From NCBI GenBank assembly GCA_947630885.1, contig CANRJI010000071.1:1-5153 (forward strand): a DNA stretch of 5,153 bases, read 5' to 3'. Position 1 is the first letter of the stretch; each line of letters starts with the position of its first letter. Under the pieces are notes generated by a model. The model worked only from the letters and a program-made list of their open reading frames with translations, did no database searches and was not told the origin of the DNA. Positions 1 through 5,153 of this stretch are shown piece by piece. The stretch comes from an uncultured Bacilli bacterium (lineage in GTDB: Bacteria > Bacillota_I > Bacilli_A > RF39 > UBA660). A program made the position numbers and the translations under genes.

Positions 1-298
1 GAATTAAAGTAAATCCTTCAATATTAATTTTATCTTTTATTTTTAATATTTCTCTTTTATGCATAAGTAATTTTCTCGTGCGCGTCTCTTCATGATTAAA
101 TCTATTTCCCTCATCATATAAAGATATATGAGTATTAAGTAAATAAAGCTCATCATTTCTTACAATAGCATAACTATCTTTAATATTAGCTCTCCCTTGT
201 CTAATCGATTTAATTTCCGTTCCTGTTAAAACCATACCAGCTTCATAAGTATCTAGTATTTCATAATCATATCTAGCTTTACGATTTAATATTTCCAT
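1..298 (-). CDS. smpB: SsrA-binding protein SmpB, partial (C-terminus beyond window start)
   Basis: SmpB binds tmRNA (SsrA) and brings it to ribosomes stalled on broken mRNA for trans-translation in the cytoplasm. The ATG is at 298-296 and the frame stays open to base 1, giving 99 residues of a family usually about 145-160 long. The visible part has the family signatures in order: NRKARYDYEI (5-14), EAGMVLTGTEIKSIRQG (19-35), KDSYA (40-44), HIS (57-59), GNRFNH (64-69) and TRTRKLLMHKREI (72-84), ending at TLI just before the usual Pro. The last strands and the basic C-terminal tail are not visible. The N-terminus is several residues shorter than in many homologues. An in-frame GTG four codons inside the preceding sequence lies in the Shine-Dalgarno and is an unlikely start. 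Its own promoter and a GAGGTGA site lie directly upstream. The CapA-like gene precedes it, instead of rnr as is usual. Confidence 0.96.
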   Translation of the reverse strand, partial: MEILNRKARYDYEILDTYEAGMVLTGTEIKSIRQGRANIKDSYAIVRNDELYLLNTHISLYDEGNRFNHEETRTRKLLMHKREILKIKDKINIEGFTLI

Positions 299-303
299 GG
301 TTT

Positions 304-310
304 TCACCTC
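304..310 (-). promoter_or_regulatory. Shine-Dalgarno site of smpB, at the predicted extreme 5' end of its mRNA
   Basis: On the minus strand GAGGTGA is followed by five bases (AAACC) and then the smpB ATG at 298. The match is strong and the spacing fits, which fixes the start. It is unusual because the predicted transcription start of the upstream promoter falls at about 309-312, so the Shine-Dalgarno would be the first bases of the transcript. Confidence 0.8.
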
Positions 311-317
311 ATAACTT

Positions 318-346
318 ATTATAACACCATCTTCTTAATATGAAAA
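318..346 (-). promoter_or_regulatory. Predicted sigma-A-type promoter of smpB (extended -10)
   Basis: On the minus strand the -35 box is TTTTCA (346-341, four of six consensus bases). The spacer is 17 bases, and the -10 box TATAAT (323-318) is perfect. A TG one base upstream of the -10 makes it an extended -10 element. The -35 box coincides with the T-tract of the terminator that ends the CapA-like gene. The predicted start lies about 11-14 bases before the smpB ATG. In AT-rich DNA a TATAAT alone is weak evidence; the spacing, the TG and the gene-proximal position support it. The secG promoter has the same TGTTATAATA ten-mer. Confidence 0.68.
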
Positions 347-366
347 GTGAGTAATTCCTTACTCAC
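343..366 (-). terminator. Hairpin and T-tract overlapping the stop codon of the CapA-like gene
   Basis: On the minus strand GTGAGTAA (366-359) and TTACTCAC (354-347) form a perfect 8-bp stem. The loop is GGAA, which fits the stable GNRA tetraloop pattern, and TTTT (346-343) follows. The layout is that of an intrinsic terminator, but the stem has only three G-C pairs and the U-run is short, so termination is probably partial. The TAA stop of the CapA-like gene (361-359) forms the last three bases of the ascending arm. Confidence 0.62.
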
Positions 367-1612
367 CACTTAAAGCTACGACCGGCATACTCTCATCCAT
401 ATTCTTTACGACAGCACTATATTTATTATATAGTCTTTGATAATCATAATTATAGTTACCGATGTCAGGGCTTGAAAAAGGTACTACTTTAAAGTTTCTC
501 CAACCACTGTAATAAGTAAAAAGTAACTCATTATTGACGTCACTTAGACTTATTGAAACATCGTCACCTTTAGTCTTTTTAGTAATTTTAACTGAACTCA
601 TAAGACCGACCATTTTATTATAGTCATCACTTGTCTCTTGAGCTGACAAAAAGTTACCTAACGAATAAACTACTAAAGTATCACCAATCCAAGTAACAGG
701 CTGAATAACATGAGGATGTGTACCAATTATAATATCAACTCCTAAAGATGCTAAATATTCGGCAGCATCCCTTTGATATGACGTTGGAACATGTGTATAT
801 TCAACGCCCCAGTGCATAGCGACAATAAGAACGTCAACTTTATCACGAACTTTTTCGATATCTTCCTTAACTTGTTCCTTATATCCTTCGTAGCCAACAC
901 CATATCCAGCACCATTGTCCATTGGCCAAACATTAACTAAATATTCCTTACCACTAGGAACAGGGATACCATTCGTTCCATACGTATAATTAAGCATTGT
1001 ATAAGTAATATTATTTTTCTCTCTAATTTGAATTGCATCTCGATCTTCAAAAGAACAATAGCTACCGACTGCAAGAACATCTTCATGCTGTTTCCAATAA
1101 TTACAAGAATTAATTACGGCTTGCTCACCCCGATCTATCGTATGATTAGTGGCCAAGCTAACCAAATTAAAGCCAGCATCGATCATAGCATCTCCCGCTT
1201 CATAAGGAGAATTAAAAGCCGGATAATCACTTAAGCCAATTTCTGTTCCTCCAAGAATTGTCTCTTGATTATAGTATGCTAAATCATAGTCTTGAACTTT
1301 ATCTTTAATATAAGTAATCATTGGCTTAAAATCATAACCATTATACCCAGCATTCTTATTAGCATCGTAATAAACACTCGAATGAATTAAATTATCACCA
1401 ATCATAACTAATGATAAAGTATCTTCTCTTTCAACTTCTTTCTTTGGCTCTTCTTCTTTTACTTCTTTGTCAGAATTAGACTTTTTAACTAACACCTTAT
1501 CAACTAAAAAGTAACCTCCTAAAGCCAAACCACCCACTACAAGAACAAGGATGATAATTCGGTCAATACGAAGTTTTCTTCTCTTTCTGACATTTTTTCC
1601 TTTTTTCTTCAT
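359..1612 (-). CDS. Membrane-anchored CapA/PgsA-family metallophosphatase-like protein
   Basis: This 417-residue protein belongs to the CapA/PgsA family (PGA_cap domain, calcineurin-like phosphoesterase fold). Members are linked to poly-gamma-glutamate capsule synthesis or release, but many single-copy homologues have no known substrate. A basic N-terminus (1-16) and one hydrophobic segment (about 18-37) predict a type II anchor. A charged, Lys/Glu-rich linker (about 43-64) leads to an external domain. The family motifs are intact: GDNLIH (72-77), NQET (115-118), TNHTIDRG (155-162), HWG (267-269), GTHPHV (297-302) and YSLGNF (316-321). The His, Asp and Asn residues expected to bind metal are therefore present. 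The start is supported by GAGGT six bases upstream of the ATG. The gene lies 26 bp after rnr with no terminator or clear promoter between, so it is probably co-transcribed with rnr. No capB or capC is visible, so a capsule role is not supported here and no cap symbol is given. Confidence 0.9.
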   Translation of the reverse strand: MKKKGKNVRKRRKLRIDRIIILVLVVGGLALGGYFLVDKVLVKKSNSDKEVKEEEPKKEVEREDTLSLVMIGDNLIHSSVYYDANKNAGYNGYDFKPMITYIKDKVQDYDLAYYNQETILGGTEIGLSDYPAFNSPYEAGDAMIDAGFNLVSLATNHTIDRGEQAVINSCNYWKQHEDVLAVGSYCSFEDRDAIQIREKNNITYTMLNYTYGTNGIPVPSGKEYLVNVWPMDNGAGYGVGYEGYKEQVKEDIEKVRDKVDVLIVAMHWGVEYTHVPTSYQRDAAEYLASLGVDIIIGTHPHVIQPVTWIGDTLVVYSLGNFLSAQETSDDYNKMVGLMSSVKITKKTKGDDVSISLSDVNNELLFTYYSGWRNFKVVPFSSPDIGNYNYDYQRLYNKYSAVVKNMDESMPVVALSGE

Positions 1613-1638
1613 TTTAATACCTCACTACTACTTAATAT

Positions 1639-3750
1639 TTATGCTTTCTTTTTTTCTTCTAAGCGATAAATTTCAAAATCAACGGTACTATTTTCTTTAC
1701 TAGCCCCAATTACCCGAACGGTAACATCATCGCCAAAAGAATATTTTTTATTTGTTCTCTTGCCAATTAAAGCCATTAAATCTTTATTATATGTAAAGTA
1801 ATCTCTTCCTAAATCTTCTGGTTTAATCAAGCCTTCAACCGTATTATCAAGTTGAACAAAAATACCAAACTCGTATACACCAGAGATAACACCTTTATAT
1901 ATTTCGCCAATATGGTCTTCCATATATTCCGCCTTTTTCATTTTATCGACGTCTCGCTCACAGTTTTGCGCCGATGCTTCTCTTTCCGAAGTATGTTCAG
2001 CTTGCATACCGAGTTCACTTTTTCTTTTACTAATAATTTCTTCACTATAATGATAATTATAATCTTTAACTAATCTATGTAAAATCAAATCAGGATATCT
2101 TCTAATTGGTGAAGTAAAATGACTATAACACTTACTTCCTAAGCCAAAGTGACCAATATTTATATCTGAATAAATAGCTTTGGCCTGACATCTGATAGCC
2201 ATATCATGTAAGATGCGTATTTCTCCATCTTTATCAATTTGCTCAAGTATTTTTTGTAAATCTTTAGAGCTTTTAATTTTATTTTTACCAGTTACAACAT
2301 ATCCTCGCAATGATAAAAATTTCAAAAATTCCATAAGTCTTTTTTCATCAGGTTTATCATGAACACGATATATACCAGGTAAATTCTTATAAAAAATCGA
2401 ACTAGCAACCGTTTCATTCGCTGCGATCATAAAGTTTTCGATAAGTTCTTCACCCGTTCTTTGCTCGCGTGCTTTAATAGCTATCGGATGACAATTTTCA
2501 TCAACTTCAATTTTAGCTTCCGAACTTTCAAATTCAATATAACCTCTATCAACCATTTTCTTTCTTAATATTTTTGATAGTTCTTCCATCAATATTAAAG
2601 TATCCGCATAAGGTTCATAGCCATTTGGAATTACTTTATCTTCTAAAATTTTATTAACATCATCGTAATTCATTTTCTTACGACTTCGAATAATTGATGG
2701 AAAGATTTCATAATTAACAACATTTCCTTGATTATCGATTGTCATTTCAACTGAAAAAGCAAAGCGATCTTCATTCTCATTTAAAGAACATATGCCATTT
2801 GATAACTTATGTGGTAGCATAGGAAGAACCCTATCAACAAGATAAACAGAAGTACCCCTTTTATAAGCTTCTTCATCTAGTTTACTACCTTCCTTTACAT
2901 AATAAGATACATCGGCAATATGTACTCCTAAATGATATAATCTATTATCATCAATTTCAATTGAAATAGCATCATCAATATCTTTAGTATCAATGCCATC
3001 GATTGTAAAAATTACTTTATCACGTAAATCATGACGTCCATCTTGAAGCTCTTTCGCAATTTCTTCAGCAGTCAAATAAGCAGGTATATTATTAAGTTCT
3101 TCTAAGACATCTTCCGGAAATTCTTCACTAAAATTATATTTATAAACAAAAGATAAAACATCGACTCCGACATCATTTTTATGTCCGATAATTTTAATTA
3201 TTTTACCTAGTCTTTTACCATCTTTTAATGGCTCTACGACAACTTTATGACCTTCGACCGCATTATTTAAATAATCCTTAGGAATATAAATATTTGCTCC
3301 CTTTTTATCAGGCTTAACAAAATATTCCCCATTTTCTAAAATAACTTCACCAACGACCGGATCGTAATTTCTTTTAATTACTTTAACGATTCGTCCTTCT
3401 GGTCTTTCACTATCTTTATTTAAATATTCAAAAAGAACAATATCATCATCTTCGCCATTATTAATATTTTTTTCATTTATATAGACATCTTTAATATCTT
3501 TTCCAATTTCTACAAAGCCAAAACCTTTCTCATTTAAAATGAGTCTCCCCTTAACTAAATGACTATTTTCTAACAATAAATATTTTTTCTTTTTATCGCT
3601 ATAATAAACAGTCCCATCACTTACAAGTTCATCTAAATTATTTTGAAGTGTCTGATACTCGTCTATCTTAGTAAAGCCAAGTTTATCATTTATCTCCATT
3701 ATCGTAAGAGATGTATTCTTTGTAAGTAAATCAATTATTCTTTCTTTCAT
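1639..3750 (-). CDS. rnr: Ribonuclease R (3'-5' exoribonuclease, RNB family)
   Basis: RNase R degrades structured RNA from the 3' end, and in known bacteria it acts in mRNA and rRNA turnover and in trans-translation. The 703-residue product has the full domain order: a winged-helix N-terminus (about 1-62), cold-shock-type OB domains (about 65-125 and 130-190), the RNB catalytic domain (about 240-565) and an S1 domain (about 614-694). The catalytic aspartates are present in DGIDTKDIDDAIS (D251, D257, D259, D260). The RNB signature HFTSPIRRYPDLILHR is at 544-559. The ATG at 3750 is chosen because GGAGG lies five bases upstream. An in-frame ATG at 3762 would add four residues, but it overlaps that site and has none of its own. 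The protein ends about nine residues after the S1 domain (LEEKKKA), without the long basic tail of E. coli RNase R. It follows secG across a hairpin and precedes the CapA-like gene by 26 bp. Confidence 0.97.
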   Translation of the reverse strand: MKERIIDLLTKNTSLTIMEINDKLGFTKIDEYQTLQNNLDELVSDGTVYYSDKKKKYLLLENSHLVKGRLILNEKGFGFVEIGKDIKDVYINEKNINNGEDDDIVLFEYLNKDSERPEGRIVKVIKRNYDPVVGEVILENGEYFVKPDKKGANIYIPKDYLNNAVEGHKVVVEPLKDGKRLGKIIKIIGHKNDVGVDVLSFVYKYNFSEEFPEDVLEELNNIPAYLTAEEIAKELQDGRHDLRDKVIFTIDGIDTKDIDDAISIEIDDNRLYHLGVHIADVSYYVKEGSKLDEEAYKRGTSVYLVDRVLPMLPHKLSNGICSLNENEDRFAFSVEMTIDNQGNVVNYEIFPSIIRSRKKMNYDDVNKILEDKVIPNGYEPYADTLILMEELSKILRKKMVDRGYIEFESSEAKIEVDENCHPIAIKAREQRTGEELIENFMIAANETVASSIFYKNLPGIYRVHDKPDEKRLMEFLKFLSLRGYVVTGKNKIKSSKDLQKILEQIDKDGEIRILHDMAIRCQAKAIYSDINIGHFGLGSKCYSHFTSPIRRYPDLILHRLVKDYNYHYSEEIISKRKSELGMQAEHTSEREASAQNCERDVDKMKKAEYMEDHIGEIYKGVISGVYEFGIFVQLDNTVEGLIKPEDLGRDYFTYNKDLMALIGKRTNKKYSFGDDVTVRVIGASKENSTVDFEIYRLEEKKKA

Positions 3751-3755
3751 GAAGG

Positions 3756-3760
3756 CCTCC
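3756..3760 (-). promoter_or_regulatory. Shine-Dalgarno site that decides the rnr start
   Basis: On the minus strand a perfect GGAGG is followed by CCTTC and the ATG at 3750-3748, a five-base spacer. The upstream in-frame ATG (3762-3760) shares a base with this site and is preceded only by a T-rich run. Initiation at 3750 is therefore strongly favoured. Confidence 0.85.
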
Positions 3761-3765
3761 ATTAG

Positions 3766-3793
3766 AAAAAAGACTTAAATAGTATTAAGTCTT
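3766..3793 (-). terminator. Weak terminator or attenuator hairpin between secG and rnr
   Basis: On the minus strand AAGACTTAA (3793-3785) pairs perfectly with TTAAGTCTT (3778-3770) around a six-base loop. A run of six T (3771-3766) overlaps the end of the stem. The first two stem bases are the last two of the secG TAA stop, and the T-run ends five bases before the rnr Shine-Dalgarno. The stem has only two G-C pairs, so it is probably leaky. No good promoter lies between it and rnr, so rnr must be read through it unless an unseen internal promoter exists. Confidence 0.6.
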
Positions 3794-4004
3794 AAATCGA
3801 TATTATCAAGCATAATACAAAGAAAGCAAACCCAAGTATAAAAGTTAACCTCGAAATAAATAACTCGAATCCTCTCTCTTTCCTATTAGCAAATAAATCA
3901 GAATTTCCCCCCTGAATTATTTGTGATGCTGCCTCAGCCTTACCACTTTGTAATAAAACAATGGCAATCAATAACACTGATATAATTATAACTGCTATCT
4001 CCAT
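3792..4004 (-). CDS. secG: Preprotein translocase subunit SecG
   Basis: SecG is the small auxiliary subunit of the SecYEG channel in the cytoplasmic membrane and helps SecA-driven export. The product is 70 residues, normal for compact Bacillota SecG. It has two membrane helices (about 2-18 and 49-68) joined by a loop with the family pattern: LLQSGK (17-22), GG (32-33), LF (37-38) and RKERG (41-45). The start at 4004 is chosen because AAAGGA lies eight bases upstream. An ATG nine bases earlier (4013) would add MIL, but it is in contact with that site, leaving no spacer. The gene has its own promoter in the gap after proS and is followed by the hairpin before rnr. In Bacillus subtilis an esterase gene (yvaK) separates secG and rnr; it is absent here. 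Confidence 0.95.
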   Translation of the reverse strand: MEIAVIIISVLLIAIVLLQSGKAEAASQIIQGGNSDLFANRKERGFELFISRLTFILGFAFFVLCLIISI

Positions 4005-4012
4005 TAATATCA

Positions 4013-4018
4013 TCCTTT
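4013..4018 (-). promoter_or_regulatory. Shine-Dalgarno site that favours the shorter secG start
   Basis: AAAGGA on the minus strand is eight bases upstream of the ATG at 4004-4002, and the following TGAT adds further anti-SD complementarity. For the alternative ATG at 4013-4011 the same site would abut or overlap the start codon, which is not workable spacing. Confidence 0.7.
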
Positions 4019-4034
4019 CATCTACACATCACAT

Positions 4035-4063
4035 ATTATAACAAATATCTTATTATTTGTAAA
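4035..4063 (-). promoter_or_regulatory. Predicted sigma-A-type promoter of secG (extended -10)
   Basis: On the minus strand the -35 box is TTTACA (4063-4058, five of six consensus bases). The spacer is 17 bases and the -10 box TATAAT (4040-4035) is perfect, with a TG one base upstream. The predicted start near 4028 gives a leader of about 24 bases that includes the AAAGGA site. This is the best promoter in the window and would drive secG and, by read-through, rnr and the CapA-like gene. Confidence 0.77.
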
Positions 4064-4070
4064 TAATTAG
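4049..4070 (-). repeat. Imperfect 22-bp inverted repeat over the secG -35 box (possible operator)
   Basis: The core is ATTATTT, two bases, AAATAAT: a perfect 7+7 palindrome at 4052-4067. Beyond one mismatch, two further pairs (T-A and C-G) extend it to 22 bp. It covers the -35 box and part of the spacer, where a repressor dimer could bind. It does not match a Fur, Zur or CcpA consensus known to me. The core is all A and T, so chance is a real possibility in this AT-rich gap. Confidence 0.35.
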
Positions 4071-4123
4071 CTTGCTTAGAAAAAATAAATTGTCATTTTA
4101 TCTGTGTCTATTTTTATAAAGTT

Positions 4124-5153
4124 TTAATACTGAATTCCCCAAATAACCAAATTTTTGGCTTCCTTACCACAGACAACACACTTATCACTAATCTTTTCTT
4201 GCTCGAAAGGAATGCAGCGGGATTTTGTTCCCCTAATTTCTTTAATCTTTTCTTCACACTTAACGTCACCACACCACATAGCCTGAACAAAACCAGGATG
4301 AGTTTCCATAATATCTTTAAATTCTTCTAAATCAGTTACACGATAAGTCATTTCTTCTCTTCTTCGAAGTGCCCTATCATACATATCTCTTTGAATATCT
4401 TCAAGCAAATTCTTAACGTCCGAAACAATATCCGTATCAACAAATACTTGATTTTTTTCTCTTGTATCTCTTCTTACTAAAGTAACGATATTTTTTTCTA
4501 AATCACGCATCCCTATTTCAATACGAACAGGAATACCATTTACTTCTGCTTCCGCAAATTTATAACCGGCTGATTTATCACTATCGTCAATATAAACTGA
4601 TATACCTTCCCCTATTAATTTTTCCATATAATCATTTGCTATTTTCAAAACTTCCTCCGTTTGATTGATTGGAATAATAGCTACTTGACGAGGAGCAATT
4701 TTAGGTGGTAAAACAAGCCCGTAATCATCAGAATGCACCATAATTAAAGCTCCAATCATTCTCGTTGTTACCCCCCAAGATGTTTGATATGGATAATCGA
4801 ATTTATTTTCTCGATTTAAATATTTAATATCGTAGGCTTTTGCAAATTTTTGACCAAAAAAGTGACTAGTTCCCGACTGTAATGCTACTCCATTATACAT
4901 AAGTGCTTCAACAGTATAAGTATATTCTGCCCCTGCAAATTTTTCTTTTTCTGTCTTTCTACCAATAATACTAGGAATAGCTAAATATTCATGAAAGAAA
5001 TCATTATAAATATTTAACATCAATAATGTCTCTTTTTCTGCTTCTTCCTTTGTTTCATGAATCGTATGACCTTCTTGCCATAAGAACTCACGCGTACGAA
5101 GAAAAGGTCTTGTCTCTTTTTCCCATCTCATGACATTGCACCACTGGTTATAC
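4124..5153 (-). CDS. proS: Prolyl-tRNA synthetase, archaeal/eukaryote-like class, partial (N-terminus beyond window end)
   Basis: ProRS charges tRNA-Pro with proline in the cytoplasm. The 342 visible residues begin in YNQWCNV, seven codons before an internal Met at 5131 that could be mistaken for the start. From a usual size near 475-480, roughly 130-140 N-terminal residues are missing. Counting visible residues: class II motif 2 is in RWEKETRPFLRTREFLWQEGHT, split here as RWEKETRPFL (9-18) and RTREFLWQEGHT (19-30); GTSHFFGQ is at 94-101; motif 3 is GVTTRMIGALIMVHSDDYGL (127-146) then VLPP. The anticodon-binding domain spans about 156-264. The C-terminal domain has a Cys-X4-Cys pair (294, 299) and a Cys-X2-Cys pair (325, 328), the zinc site of this class, and ends in Tyr342, the conserved terminal tyrosine. 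There is no editing insertion in the visible part, unlike E. coli-type ProRS. The stop is TAA, and no convincing terminator follows before the secG promoter. Confidence 0.96.
   Translation of the reverse strand, partial: YNQWCNVMRWEKETRPFLRTREFLWQEGHTIHETKEEAEKETLLMLNIYNDFFHEYLAIPSIIGRKTEKEKFAGAEYTYTVEALMYNGVALQSGTSHFFGQKFAKAYDIKYLNRENKFDYPYQTSWGVTTRMIGALIMVHSDDYGLVLPPKIAPRQVAIIPINQTEEVLKIANDYMEKLIGEGISVYIDDSDKSAGYKFAEAEVNGIPVRIEIGMRDLEKNIVTLVRRDTREKNQVFVDTDIVSDVKNLLEDIQRDMYDRALRRREEMTYRVTDLEEFKDIMETHPGFVQAMWCGDVKCEEKIKEIRGTKSRCIPFEQEKISDKCVVCGKEAKNLVIWGIQY

Noticed and set aside
299..358. Possible phase-variation or mobile insertion scar flanking the CapA-like gene
   Set aside because: No direct repeats, homopolymer tract in coding sequence, integrase or transposase were seen, and base and codon use look like those of the neighbours.
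751..933. A 60-codon minus-strand open frame
   Set aside because: It lies wholly inside the CapA-like gene in another frame, with no family resemblance; the host gene has all its conserved motifs across this stretch.
1028..1234. A 68-codon plus-strand open frame
   Set aside because: It is antisense to the core of the CapA-like gene, including its NHTID region, and shows no recognisable protein features; it is a shadow of the conserved gene.
1613..1700. Possible promoter for the CapA-like gene at the end of rnr
   Set aside because: Only AT-rich fragments such as CATAAA are present, with no paired -35 box; the 26-bp gap fits co-transcription with rnr.
1852..2073. A 73-codon plus-strand open frame with hydrophobic, Phe-rich content
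   Set aside because: It is antisense to the S1/RNB part of rnr. The Phe-rich composition is what the reverse strand of Lys/Glu-rich AT-biased coding sequence gives.
3820..3865. Possible internal promoter for rnr inside secG (TATACT at 3840-3835 on the minus strand)
   Set aside because: No acceptable -35 box lies 16-18 bases upstream, and the site is within conserved secG coding sequence.
4080..4123. Possible proS terminator with a six-T run (4085-4080 on the minus strand)
   Set aside because: Only a five-pair, all A-U stem (ATAAA/TTTAT) can be drawn before the T-run, too weak to call; transcription may end elsewhere or read into secG.

Overview
The window is about 5.2 kb of low-GC DNA. Every gene lies on the minus strand, so transcription runs from high to low coordinates. 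In that order the genes are: the 3' two-thirds of proS (prolyl-tRNA synthetase), secG (preprotein translocase subunit), rnr (RNase R), a membrane-anchored CapA/PgsA-family metallophosphatase-like protein, and the 5' part of smpB (tmRNA partner). All four visible stop codons are TAA, and Trp is read from TGG, so there is no sign of the mycoplasma TGA=Trp code. The AT-richness, strong Shine-Dalgarno sites (GGAGG, GAGGTGA), secG-rnr-smpB order and archaeal/eukaryote-like ProRS together suggest a Bacillota or Mollicutes-related lineage, perhaps an uncultured gut-type one. That placement is inference and no species can be named.

Layout: proS (4124-5153) runs off the right edge. A 119-bp gap (4005-4123) carries a good sigma-A-type promoter for secG, with an inverted repeat over its -35 box. 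secG (3792-4004) is followed by a stem-loop with a U-run, and this ends five bases before the rnr Shine-Dalgarno. rnr (1639-3750) is followed after 26 bp by the CapA-like gene (359-1612), with no terminator between them. The CapA-like gene ends inside a second terminator-like hairpin. The T-tract of that hairpin is also the -35 box of a promoter for smpB (1-298), which runs off the left edge. No gap exceeds 300 bases, and no RNA gene, mobile element, CRISPR array or origin was seen.

How the genes fit together: secG-rnr-smpB is a familiar Bacillota cluster linking protein export with RNA and translation quality control. RNase R is a 3'-5' exonuclease that degrades structured RNA, including mRNAs released by trans-translation, and SmpB delivers tmRNA to stalled ribosomes. 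Here the cluster is changed in two ways. An unrelated cell-envelope gene (CapA-like) sits between rnr and smpB. The transcription unit also appears to be divided by two weak hairpins, each built over a stop codon, with smpB given its own promoter. The genes themselves are conventional; the compact punctuation between them is the most interesting part. No wholly new system is evident.
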